Shown: positions 1 to 7,221, counted from the stretch's first letter. The stretch is 11,961 bases of DNA from Streptomyces roseochromogenus subsp. oscitans DS 12.976 (GCF_000497445.1 NZ_CM002285.1:7229829-7241789); one strand, 5' to 3'. The notes: a model not told the origin generated them from the sequence alone. Program-made: numbers and translations.

Positions 1-272
1 GCCCGGCCGTAGCAGGCGTGCTGGCCGGTGGTGAAGACCGTGTCGGCGGCCAGTTCCAGCGGGACCAGCAGGGCCGCGATCCGGCCGAAGCCGCGCTCTC
101 GGCCCGCCAGCGCGTACGCGGTGCCGAACACGCCGGCGGAGACCGCCAGCACCGTCGGCACCGGCAGCGGAGCCCGGGACAGCAGCACGTGCGACGCGGT
201 GCTGAGCGTCACGACGACAGCCGTGAACAGCGCCGCGCGCACGGCTCTGAGCTGGGTCCCGGATATGTCCAT
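1..272 (-). CDS. Small integral membrane protein, 3' part cut by window edge
   Basis: The visible 90 codons begin MDISGTQLRAVRAALF and run off the left edge, so the C-terminus is missing. Residues 10-31 and 38-56 are hydrophobic enough to be membrane segments, joined by a short Pro-rich turn. A third hydrophobic stretch follows the basic RERGFGR motif (58-64). It carries E73, D77, H85 and C87, in a segment I remember as well conserved in Streptomyces homologues. The ATG at 270-272 is chosen because an in-frame TGA lies only 18 bases upstream. No Shine-Dalgarno sequence precedes it, so translation may be leaderless or weak. It lies 66 bases downstream of the DUF2252 gene on the same strand and may be cotranscribed with it. 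I do not recognise a function. Confidence 0.75.
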   Translation of the reverse strand, partial: MDISGTQLRAVRAALFTAVVVTLSTASHVLLSRAPLPVPTVLAVSAGVFGTAYALAGRERGFGRIAALLVPLELAADTVFTTGQHACYGR

Positions 273-338
273 AGAGAGAAGAGTCTGTCACGTACGCCGT
301 TAAGGGACTCCTAAAGACTGCCTGTGAGTACCCGAAGG

Positions 339-1664
339 TCACAGCCCCGGGATCCGGCCATTGCGGAACAGGTCGACGAAGATCTGGTGGTCGGCACGCG
401 CGCGTGCGCCGTAGCTGTGCGCGAAGTCCACCAGGAGGGGCGCGAAGCCCTCCTCGTCGGCCGCGAGCGCCGCGTCGATGGCCCGCTCGGTGGAGAACGG
501 CACCAGGGACTCGCCGGAGGTGTCATCGGCGGCCGCGTGCATCGTCGCCGTGGCCCGGCCCAGGTCGGCGACGACCTGCGCGATCTCCTCCGGGTCGTCG
601 ATGTCGCTCCAGTCCAGGTCGACGGCGTACGGCGAGACCTCGGCCACCAGCTGGCCCGCGCCGTCCAGCTCGGTCCAGCCCAGCCACGGGTCGGCGTGCG
701 CCTGCAGGGCGCGCTGGGAGATCACCGTGCGGTGACCCTCGTGCTGGAAGTAGCTGTCGATGGCCGGATCCGTGATGTGCCGGGAGACGGCCGGGGTCTG
801 GGCCTGCTTGACGTAGATCACGACGTCGTTCTCCAGGGCGTCGCTGTGGCCCTCCAGGAGGATGTTGTACGACGGCAGGCCGGCCGAGCCGATGCCGATG
901 CCCCGGCGGCCGACGACGTCCTTCACGCGGTAGGAGTCCGGGCGGGCCAGGGAGGAGTCCGGCAGCGTCTCCAGATAGCCGTCGAAGGCCGCGAGGACCT
1001 TGTAGCGGGTGGCCGCGTCCAGCTCGATGGAGCCGCCGCCCGGGGCGAAGCGGCGCTCGAAGTCGCGGATCTCGGTCATCGACTCCAGCAGCTCGAAGCG
1101 GGTCAGCGAACGGGCGGCCCGCAGGGCGCCCAGCAGCGGGCCCTCGGCGGTGTCCAGGGTGAAGGGCGGCACCTCATCGCTCTTGGCGCCCGTGGCCAGG
1201 GCGTGGATGCGCTCGCGGTAGGCGGCCGCGTAGACCGAGACCAGCTCGGTGATCTGCTCGTCGCCGAGCGCCTTCGCGTACCCGATCAGCGCGATCGACG
1301 CCGAGAAGCGCTTCAGGTCCCAGGTGAACGGGCCGACGTACGCCTCGTCGAAGTCGTTGACGTTGAAGACCAGACGGCCGTTGGAGTCCATGTACGTGCC
1401 GAAGTTCTCCGCGTGCAGATCGCCGTGGATCCACACGCGCGAGGTGCGGTCGTCCAGGAATGGACCACCGCGCTTCTCGGCGTCCAGGTCGTGGTAGAAG
1501 AGGCACGCCGTGCCCCGGTAGAACGCGAAGGCCGAGGCCGCCATCTTCCGGAACTTCACCCGGAACGCGGCCGGGTCGGCGGCCAGGAGCCGGCCGAAGG
1601 CGGTGTCGAAGACGGCGAGGAGCTCCTCGCCGCGCTGCTCGTCGCTGAGCTGGGGGACCGACAT
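339..1664 (-). CDS. DUF2252 family protein (kinase-like fold, function unknown)
   Basis: A 441-residue protein of the DUF2252 family, which is distantly related to aminoglycoside phosphotransferase and protein-kinase folds. Visible hallmarks are FYRGTACLFYHDL near residues 50-62, a catalytic-loop-like HGDLHAEN at 80-87 (D82 the presumptive base, N87 a metal ligand) and an NDFDE motif at 103-107, where D104 takes the place of the kinase DFG aspartate. A Gly-rich GRRGIGIGSAG segment and a VKQAQ motif lie in the second half. The length is usual for the family. The reading frame stays open upstream into dnaE, but the start at 1662-1664 (MSVPQLSDE) has an AGGAGG nine bases upstream, and the family homology begins there. 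Substrate and reaction are unknown; phosphotransfer to a small molecule is only inferred from the fold. It is transcribed divergently from dnaE. Confidence 0.92.
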   Translation of the reverse strand: MSVPQLSDEQRGEELLAVFDTAFGRLLAADPAAFRVKFRKMAASAFAFYRGTACLFYHDLDAEKRGGPFLDDRTSRVWIHGDLHAENFGTYMDSNGRLVFNVNDFDEAYVGPFTWDLKRFSASIALIGYAKALGDEQITELVSVYAAAYRERIHALATGAKSDEVPPFTLDTAEGPLLGALRAARSLTRFELLESMTEIRDFERRFAPGGGSIELDAATRYKVLAAFDGYLETLPDSSLARPDSYRVKDVVGRRGIGIGSAGLPSYNILLEGHSDALENDVVIYVKQAQTPAVSRHITDPAIDSYFQHEGHRTVISQRALQAHADPWLGWTELDGAGQLVAEVSPYAVDLDWSDIDDPEEIAQVVADLGRATATMHAAADDTSGESLVPFSTERAIDAALAADEEGFAPLLVDFAHSYGARARADHQIFVDLFRNGRIPGL

Positions 1665-1673
1665 CGCTGGGTG

Positions 1674-1679
1674 CCTCCT
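1674..1679 (-). promoter_or_regulatory. Shine-Dalgarno deciding the DUF2252 start
   Basis: A perfect AGGAGG on the minus strand ends nine bases before the ATG at 1664. It settles the start against the much longer open frame that reaches back to 2120 inside dnaE. Confidence 0.85.
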
Positions 1680-1869
1680 GGTGCGGTGCATGAATGTGCA
1701 TGAACGGGTACGACAGCGCTTCCGCCGTCTCCAACGGGCGACGCCACGCGGGAGTGCCCGGTTCCCGCACGAAGGTACGCAGGGATCCCCCTCCTGTGTC
1801 AGTCCCGGGGCATAGACTTCGACGCTGACCCCAGAACTGCCCGTACGCCCGTCGCCTACTGTTTTCGCC

Positions 1870-1874
1870 GGAGG
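1870..1874 (+). promoter_or_regulatory. Ribosome binding site of dnaE
   Basis: GGAGG lies seven bases before the GTG start at 1882 and supports that codon as the start of translation. Confidence 0.8.
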
Positions 1875-1881
1875 CCATACC

Positions 1882-4800
1882 GTGTCAAAGCCGCCCTTCA
1901 CGCACCTGCACGTCCACACCCAGTACTCGCTGCTGGACGGTGCCGCGCGGCTCAAGGACATGTTCAATGCCTGCAATGAGATGGGCATGACGCACATCGC
2001 CATGTCCGACCACGGCAACCTCCATGGGGCGTACGACTTCTTCCACTCCGCGAAGAAGGCCGGAATCACCCCGATCATCGGGATCGAGGCATATGTCGCC
2101 CCTGAGTCCCGGCGGAACAAGCGGAAGATCCAGTGGGGCCAGCCGCATCAGAAGCGGGACGACGTCTCCGGTTCCGGTGGTTACACCCACAAGACGATGT
2201 GGGCGGTGAACAAGACCGGCCTGCACAACCTCTTCCGCCTCTCCTCCGACGCCTACGCCGAGGGCTGGCTGCAGAAGTGGCCCCGGATGGACAAGGAGAC
2301 CATCGCCCAGTGGTCCGAGGGCATCGTCGCCTCCACCGGCTGCCCCTCCGGGGAGGTCCAGACCCGGCTGCGTCTCGGCCAGGAAGAGGAGGCCCTCAAG
2401 GCGGCCGCCGACTACCAGGACATCTTCGGCAAGGACCGCTACTTCCTGGAGCTGATGGACCACGGCATCGAGATCGAGCACCGGGTCCGCCAGGGCCTCC
2501 TCGACATCGGCAAGAAGCTCGGCATCCCCCCGCTGGTCACCAACGACTCGCACTACACGTACGCGCACGAGGCGGGCGCCCATGACGCCCTGCTCTGCAT
2601 CCAGACCGGCAAGAACCTCTCCGACCCGGACCGCTTCAAGTTCGACGGCACCGGCTACTACCTGAAGTCCACGGACGAGATGTACGCCATCGACTCCTCG
2701 GACGCCTGGCAGGAGGGCTGCGCCAACACGCTCCTCGTCGCCGAGATGGTGGACACCGACGGCATGTTCGAGAAGCGCGACCTCATGCCGAAGTTCGACA
2801 TCCCGGAGGGCTTCACCGAGGTCACCTGGTTCAAGGAGGAGGTCCGCCGCGGCATGGAGCGCCGCTTCCCCGGCGGCGTCCCCGAGGACCGTCAGAAGCA
2901 GGCCGAGTACGAGATGGACGTCATCATCTCGATGGGCTTCCCCGGCTACTTCCTCGTGGTCGCCGACTTCATCATGTGGGCGAAGAACAACGGCATCGCC
3001 GTCGGCCCCGGCCGAGGCTCCGCCGCAGGCTCGATCGTCGCCTACGCCATGGGCATCACCGACCTCGACCCGATCCCGCACGGCCTGATCTTCGAGCGGT
3101 TCCTCAACCCCGAGCGCATCTCCATGCCCGATGTCGACATCGACTTCGACGAGCGCCGGCGCGTCGAGGTGATCCGGTACGTCACGGAGAAGTACGGCGC
3201 CGACAAGGTCGCCATGATCGGCACGTACGGCACCATCAAGGCCAAGAACGCGATCAAGGACTCCGCGCGCGTGCTGGGCTATCCGTACGCGATGGGCGAC
3301 CGCATCACCAAGGCCATGCCCGCCGACGTCCTCGGCAAGGGCATCCCGCTCTCCGGCATCACCGACTCCAGCCACCCGCGCTACTCGGAGGCGGGCGAGG
3401 TCCGCGGGATGTACGAGAACGAGCCGGACGTGAAGAAGGTCATCGACACCGCACGCGGTGTGGAGGGCCTGGTCCGGCAGATGGGCGTGCACGCCGCCGG
3501 CGTGATCATGTCCAGCGAGACCATCACGGAGCACGTCCCGGTGTGGGTGAGGCACACCGACGGCGTGACGATCACGCAGTGGGACTACCCGAGCTGTGAG
3601 TCGCTCGGCCTGCTGAAGATGGACTTCCTGGGCCTGCGCAACCTCACGATCATGGACGACGCGGTCAAGATGGTGAAGGCCAACAAGGGCCTCGACATCG
3701 ACCTGCTGTCCCTGCCGCTGGACGACCCCACGACCTTCGAACTCCTCCAGCGCGGCGACACCCTCGGCGTCTTCCAGTTCGACGGCGGCCCCATGCGCTC
3801 GCTGCTGCGGCTGATGAAGCCCGACAACTTCGAAGACATCTCCGCCGTGTCGGCCCTGTACCGCCCGGGCCCGATGGGCATGAACTCCCACACGAACTAC
3901 GCGCTGCGCAAGAACGGGCAGCAGGAGATCACGCCGATCCACAAGGATCTGGAGAAGCCCCTCGAGGAGGTCCTGGCGGTCACCTACGGCCTGATCGTCT
4001 ACCAGGAGCAGGTGCAGAAGGCCGCCCAGATCATCGCGGGCTACTCGCTCGGCGAGGCCGACATCCTCCGCCGGGTGATGGGCAAGAAGAAGCCCGAGGA
4101 GCTGGCGAAGAACTTCACCATCTTCCAGGCCGGCGCCCGTAAGAACGGCTTCAGCGACGAGGCCATCCAGGCCCTGTGGGACGTGCTGGTCCCGTTCGCC
4201 GGCTACGCGTTCAACAAGGCGCACTCGGCCGCGTACGGCCTGGTGTCGTACTGGACGGCGTATCTGAAGGCGAACTACCCGGCCGAGTACATGGCCGCGC
4301 TGCTGACCTCCGTCAAGGACGACAAGGACAAGTCGGCGATCTACCTCAATGAATGCCGCCGCATGGGCATCAAGGTGCTCCCGCCGAACGTCAACGAGTC
4401 GGTGCACAACTTCGCCGCCCAGGGCGACGACGTGATCCTGTTCGGTCTCGAGGCCGTGCGCAACGTCGGCACCAACGTGGTGGAGTCGATCATCAAGTGC
4501 CGCAAGGCGAAGGGGAAGTACGCCTCCTTCCCCGACTATCTCGACAAGGTCGACGCGGTCGCGTGCAACAAGCGCACCACGGAATCGCTGATCAAAGCCG
4601 GCGCCTTCGACACCATGGGTCACACCCGCAAGGGGCTCACCGCGCAGTACGAGCCGATGATCGACAACGTGGTCGCGGTCAAGCGCAAGGAGGCCGAGGG
4701 ACAGTTCGACCTCTTCGGCGGCATGGGCGAGGAGAGCAGCAGCGAGCCCGGCTTCGGACTCGACGTGCAGTTCACCGAGGACGAGTGGGACAAGACCTAT

Positions 4801-5421
4801 CTGCTCGCCCAGGAGCGGGAGATGCTCGGTCTGTACGTCTCCGACCACCCGCTGTTCGGTCTCGAACACGTGCTGTCCGACAAGGCGGACGCGGGTATCG
4901 CCCAGCTGACGGGCGGCGAGCACGCCGACGGGGCCGTGGTGACGATCGGCGGTATCATCTCGGGCCTGCAGCGCAAGATGACCAAGCAGGGCAACGCCTG
5001 GGCGATCGCCACCGTCGAGGACCTCGCCGGCTCCATCGAGTGCATGTTCTTCCCGGCCACCTACCAGCTGGTGTCGACCCAACTCGTCGAGGACGCGGTG
5101 GTGTTCGTCAAGGGCCGCCTCGACAAGCGCGAGGACGTGCCCCGGCTCGTCGCCATGGAGCTGATGGTCCCGGACCTGTCCAACGCGGGCACCAACGCGC
5201 CGGTGATCCTCACCATCCCGGCCACCAGGGTCACTCCGCCCATGGTCAGCCGCCTCGGCGAGATCCTCAGTCACCACAAGGGCGACAGCGAGGTCCGCAT
5301 CAAGCTGCAGGGCCCGCGCAAGACCACCGTGCTGCGCCTGGACCGGCACCGGGTCAAGCCCGACCCGGCGCTCTTCGGCGACTTGAAGGTACTGCTCGGC
5401 CCGTCCTGCCTGGCCGGCTGA
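1882..5421 (+). CDS. dnaE: DNA polymerase III alpha subunit (replicative polymerase, DnaE1 type)
   Basis: A complete 1179-residue catalytic subunit of the replicative polymerase, which extends primers at the chromosomal fork. The N-terminal PHP domain (about 1-280) opens with HLHVHT and keeps a full set of candidate metal ligands: H10, H12, D19, H44, E69, H103, C154, D222 and H224. The C-family palm has GPGRGSAAGS, the catalytic aspartates D417 and D419 in PDVDIDF, and D581 in KMDFLGL. FNKAHSAAYG begins at residue 777. A helix-hairpin-helix region lies around 890-915 and a beta-clamp-binding QFDLF at 941-945. The OB fold spans about 1019-1100, and the protein ends in GDLKVLLGPSCLAG. The length and C-terminus agree with the M. 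tuberculosis DnaE1 I remember. The GTG start has GGAGG at 1870-1874, seven bases upstream. It is probably monocistronic, ending at the hairpin at 5443-5486. Confidence 0.98.
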   Translation: MSKPPFTHLHVHTQYSLLDGAARLKDMFNACNEMGMTHIAMSDHGNLHGAYDFFHSAKKAGITPIIGIEAYVAPESRRNKRKIQWGQPHQKRDDVSGSGGYTHKTMWAVNKTGLHNLFRLSSDAYAEGWLQKWPRMDKETIAQWSEGIVASTGCPSGEVQTRLRLGQEEEALKAAADYQDIFGKDRYFLELMDHGIEIEHRVRQGLLDIGKKLGIPPLVTNDSHYTYAHEAGAHDALLCIQTGKNLSDPDRFKFDGTGYYLKSTDEMYAIDSSDAWQEGCANTLLVAEMVDTDGMFEKRDLMPKFDIPEGFTEVTWFKEEVRRGMERRFPGGVPEDRQKQAEYEMDVIISMGFPGYFLVVADFIMWAKNNGIAVGPGRGSAAGSIVAYAMGITDLDPIPHGLIFERFLNPERISMPDVDIDFDERRRVEVIRYVTEKYGADKVAMIGTYGTIKAKNAIKDSARVLGYPYAMGDRITKAMPADVLGKGIPLSGITDSSHPRYSEAGEVRGMYENEPDVKKVIDTARGVEGLVRQMGVHAAGVIMSSETITEHVPVWVRHTDGVTITQWDYPSCESLGLLKMDFLGLRNLTIMDDAVKMVKANKGLDIDLLSLPLDDPTTFELLQRGDTLGVFQFDGGPMRSLLRLMKPDNFEDISAVSALYRPGPMGMNSHTNYALRKNGQQEITPIHKDLEKPLEEVLAVTYGLIVYQEQVQKAAQIIAGYSLGEADILRRVMGKKKPEELAKNFTIFQAGARKNGFSDEAIQALWDVLVPFAGYAFNKAHSAAYGLVSYWTAYLKANYPAEYMAALLTSVKDDKDKSAIYLNECRRMGIKVLPPNVNESVHNFAAQGDDVILFGLEAVRNVGTNVVESIIKCRKAKGKYASFPDYLDKVDAVACNKRTTESLIKAGAFDTMGHTRKGLTAQYEPMIDNVVAVKRKEAEGQFDLFGGMGEESSSEPGFGLDVQFTEDEWDKTYLLAQEREMLGLYVSDHPLFGLEHVLSDKADAGIAQLTGGEHADGAVVTIGGIISGLQRKMTKQGNAWAIATVEDLAGSIECMFFPATYQLVSTQLVEDAVVFVKGRLDKREDVPRLVAMELMVPDLSNAGTNAPVILTIPATRVTPPMVSRLGEILSHHKGDSEVRIKLQGPRKTTVLRLDRHRVKPDPALFGDLKVLLGPSCLAG

Positions 5422-5442
5422 CCCGGACACGAGCCCGGACAT

Positions 5443-5486
5443 GCACAAAGGGGCGCACCCGCCACGGGTGCGCCCCTCCTGTGTGC
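5443..5486. terminator. Bidirectional intrinsic hairpin terminator between dnaE and the 58-codon gene
   Basis: A perfect 12-base-pair stem (5449-5460 AGGGGCGCACCC against 5466-5477 GGGTGCGCCCCT) closes a five-base GCCAC loop. After a small internal loop, an outer GCACA/TGTGC pairing (5443-5447 with 5482-5486) lengthens it. It starts 22 bases after the dnaE stop and lies 19 bases past the stop of the convergent gene, so it can end transcription from both sides. There is no U tract, which is common for Streptomyces terminators. Confidence 0.85.
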
Positions 5487-5504
5487 CTGGGCTTCAACTG
5501 CCCT

Positions 5505-5681
5505 TTAGTTGTGGCCGAAGCTCTTCTGCTTCTTGCGAGCAACATCCGCGGGGCCGCCCTGGATGTGCGACACCGGCGACTCGTGTGCCTCCGACTGCCG
5601 CTGCGTATGCTCACGGGCCTGCTCGGCCTGCGAGGGGCGGTTCTGCGGGGCGCCCTGTTTACGGTTCTTGTTCTTGGCCAT
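5505..5681 (-). CDS. Small highly hydrophilic protein, 58 residues, function unknown
   Basis: This frame reads MAKNKNRKQGAPQNRPSQ at the start and ends RKKQKSFGHN. The whole protein is charged and polar, rich in Lys, Arg, Gln and Glu, with no hydrophobic segment, so it is likely soluble and largely disordered or helical. A perfect AGGAGG (5691-5696) sits nine bases before the ATG at 5679-5681, which strongly supports expression. I remember short Streptomyces proteins with the same MAKNKNRK start and FGHN end, but no function for them. It converges on dnaE, shares the terminator at 5443-5486, and diverges from the NYN gene. The basic ends would suit nucleic-acid or ribosome binding, but this is inference. 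Confidence 0.85.
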   Translation of the reverse strand: MAKNKNRKQGAPQNRPSQAEQAREHTQRQSEAHESPVSHIQGGPADVARKKQKSFGHN

Positions 5682-5690
5682 GGTGATCTG

Positions 5691-5696
5691 CCTCCT
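5691..5696 (-). promoter_or_regulatory. Ribosome binding site of the 58-codon gene
   Basis: AGGAGG on the minus strand, nine bases before the ATG at 5681. This is the main evidence that the short frame is a real gene. Confidence 0.85.
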
Positions 5697-5730
5697 GTGG
5701 GGGATCTAGGGGCCAGGGCCGGGACCAGAT

Positions 5731-5777
5731 TCACATACGCTGACATCACGCGCATGTCGGATAATTACCGTGTGTGA
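5731..5777. promoter_or_regulatory. Divergent promoter/operator region with inverted repeats and AT-rich core
   Basis: In otherwise GC-rich sequence, an AT-rich GATAATTA lies at 5760-5767. It could serve as a -10 box on either strand; TAATTA at 5762-5767 is 16 bases after a CTGACA (5740-5745) on the plus strand. Two inverted repeats overlap it: GACAT-N7-ATGTC at 5742-5758, and TCACATACG (5731-5739) against CGTGTGTGA (5769-5777) with one mismatch. It sits between two divergent genes, so a shared operator is plausible. No direct proof of the promoter is visible. Confidence 0.45.
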
Positions 5778-5906
5778 CAGGGCTGGTGGGTGCGCGGGAT
5801 CCGCAAACGCCACGCCGAAGATCGAGTTCGGGCCGTTAACCTCTGCGCCGTCGGGCAGACTCGAAGGAAGTCCGAAGCAAAACCTCCCGGGAAGAGGGTG
5901 AGTCGC

Positions 5907-7124
5907 GTGGACCGCTGCATCGTCCTGGTGGACGCCGGGTACCTGCTGGGAGCCGCCGCCAGCCTCCTCGCCGGTGAGCCCTCGCGGTCCCGGATCGCCG
6001 TCGACCACCCCGCGCTGATCCAGGCGCTGCGCGAACGCGCCGAGTCGGAGACCGAGCGCCCGCTGCTGCGCATCTACTGGTTCGACGGCGCCCCCGACCG
6101 CGTCCCCCAACCGGAGCATCGGCGGCTGCGTGTGATGCCCCGGGTCACGGTCCGGCTCGGCGCCCTCACCCGCAGCGACGGACGCTGGGCACAGAAGGGC
6201 GTCGACGCCGCCATGCACGCCGAGCTGACCGAACTGGCCCGCAACCGGGCCTGCTCCGACGTCGTCCTCGTCACCGGCGACGGCGACCTGCTGCCCGGCA
6301 TGATGGCCGCCAAGGAGCACGGCGTCGCCGTCCACCTGTGGGCCGTACAGGCCGCCGACGGCGACTACAACCAGTCCGAGGACCTGGTCGCCGAGGCCGA
6401 TGAGCGGCGCGTCCTGGACCGCGCCTGGATCACCCAGGCCGTCCGGGCCAAGGAGCTGACCAGCGTCTGCGCCCCGTCGCCCGTGCCCCGGCCCGAGATC
6501 GCCGCGATCCTGTCCGCGCCGCTGCCCGATTCCGCGCTGGCCGCGACGCCCGAGCGGCCGGCCGAGCAGGGTGCGCCCCCGGCGGCCGCCGTGACGGGGA
6601 ACGGCACCCAGGAGCGGGCCGCCGCGGCCAAGGGCGTCCCCACCCCCAAGGACCTCGCCGCGCTGCGCGCCCCCGGCGCCCAGCCGGTGCAGCACCCCGC
6701 GACCGCGACCCTGCGCTGGTCCTCCGACAAGGGCTGGGTGGACCGGCCGGGCGCCGTCACCGAGCCGCCCGACGTCGCCGCCATGCCGACGCTCGCCCAG
6801 CTCACCACGGCCGAGCAGCGCTGGGCCGACCGGGAGGAGGACATCACCACGGTCGGCGGCGACCCGTACGAGGTGGGACAGGTCTTCGCCCGCCGCTGGA
6901 TGTCCCGGCTCGGCGACCAGGGCCATCTGCAGAAGCTGTCGCAGCTGTATCCGCGCATCCCGCACCGCATCGACGGAGAGCTGCTGCGGTACGCCGCGCG
7001 GTTCGGGCTGCTCGCCCACAAGGACGACCAGATCGACGAACACGACCGCTACGCCATTCGGGCGGGGTTCTGGCGGGAGATCGATGTACCGGCCGCGTCA
7101 GAGAGCGCGTCTGCGGGGGAGTGA
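5907..7124 (+). CDS. NYN-domain (PIN-like) putative ribonuclease
   Basis: About 405 residues. The first 175 form a NYN domain, a PIN-like nuclease fold. Conserved acidic residues are visible at D9 (VLVDAGYLL), D100 (KGVDAAMH), D118 and D125/D127 (VTGDGD), which would coordinate the catalytic metal. Family knowledge suggests RNA cleavage, but no substrate is known here. An Ala/Pro-rich, probably disordered linker follows (about 190-315), then a compact C-terminal module from Y321 containing FARRWMSRLGDQ and a segment near WREID. The GTG at 5907 is chosen because GAGG (5894-5897) is nine bases upstream. A GTG at 5898, adding three residues, is almost as likely. The frame also opens at 5790 with no ribosome site. 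It diverges from the 58-codon gene and is followed by its own weak hairpin, so it is probably monocistronic. Confidence 0.9.
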   Translation: MDRCIVLVDAGYLLGAAASLLAGEPSRSRIAVDHPALIQALRERAESETERPLLRIYWFDGAPDRVPQPEHRRLRVMPRVTVRLGALTRSDGRWAQKGVDAAMHAELTELARNRACSDVVLVTGDGDLLPGMMAAKEHGVAVHLWAVQAADGDYNQSEDLVAEADERRVLDRAWITQAVRAKELTSVCAPSPVPRPEIAAILSAPLPDSALAATPERPAEQGAPPAAAVTGNGTQERAAAAKGVPTPKDLAALRAPGAQPVQHPATATLRWSSDKGWVDRPGAVTEPPDVAAMPTLAQLTTAEQRWADREEDITTVGGDPYEVGQVFARRWMSRLGDQGHLQKLSQLYPRIPHRIDGELLRYAARFGLLAHKDDQIDEHDRYAIRAGFWREIDVPAASESASAGE

Positions 7125-7128
7125 GCGG

Positions 7129-7147
7129 CCGGGCACGCTGTGCCGGG
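7129..7147 (+). terminator. Possible weak terminator hairpin after the NYN gene
   Basis: CCGGGCAC and GTGCCGGG flank a GCT loop. The five pairs nearest the loop are perfect, followed by one G-G mismatch and two more pairs. It starts four bases after the stop codon. The short stem and missing U tract make termination uncertain. Confidence 0.35.
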
Positions 7148-7185
7148 GATGCTTACCGTTCGCGTACGGACGTGGCCCCAAGGGC

Positions 7186-7204
7186 GGGTAAAGCGTCATT
7201 ACCC
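7186..7204. promoter_or_regulatory. Candidate operator palindrome GGGTAA-N7-TTACCC
   Basis: Perfect six-base arms (7186-7191 and 7199-7204) are spaced one helical turn and a bit apart, centred at 7195. The palindrome ends two bases before the presumed -10 box of the ABC transporter genes. This position would let a bound dimeric repressor block RNA polymerase. No regulator gene is in the window, so the binding protein is unknown. Confidence 0.5.
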
Positions 7205-7206
7205 CT

Positions 7207-7221
7207 TAGTCTCGTCCCTTG
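7207..7221 (+). promoter_or_regulatory. Candidate -10 box and transcription start for a leaderless ABC ATPase mRNA
   Basis: TAGTCT at 7207-7212 lies eight bases before the GTG at 7221, so transcription would begin at or next to the start codon. No Shine-Dalgarno sequence precedes that codon. This layout is typical of leaderless Streptomyces genes. I see no convincing -35 hexamer. Confidence 0.5.

Larger units (their letters stand above)
1665..1881. other. Divergent intergenic region between DUF2252 gene and dnaE
   Basis: About 217 bases separate two divergent starts and must hold both promoters. I see a ribosome-binding site for each gene (AGGAGG at 1674-1679 on minus, GGAGG at 1870-1874 on plus). 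A 10-base tandem direct repeat (GTGCATGAAT then GTGCATGAAC) lies at 1686-1705. A TAGACT at 1813-1818 could be a plus-strand -10 box for dnaE, but I find no good -35 at the right distance, so I do not call a promoter. Confidence 0.5.

Noticed and set aside
324..1703. Plus-strand open frame of 459 codons antisense to the DUF2252 gene
   Set aside because: Low-complexity Val/Arg/Gly/Asp product with no family features; the opposite strand has HGDLHAEN and a strong ribosome site.
1813..1818. TAGACT as the dnaE promoter -10 box
   Set aside because: No -35 sequence at a proper distance; mentioned only as a possibility.
1665..2120. Upstream extension of the DUF2252 frame into dnaE
   Set aside because: It would overlap dnaE antisense and add 152 residues with no family match; AGGAGG fixes the start at 1664.
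1885..5448. Minus-strand open frame of 1187 codons antisense to dnaE
   Set aside because: It is a by-product of the GC-rich third positions of dnaE. The product is dominated by Val, Leu, Asp, His, Arg and Gly, has no recognisable domain and no ribosome site. The plus-strand frame encodes a clear DnaE.
4353..5777. Plus-strand open frame of 474 codons running through the dnaE 3' end, terminator and convergent gene
   Set aside because: Arg/Gly/Pro-rich out-of-frame shadow that crosses a strong terminator.
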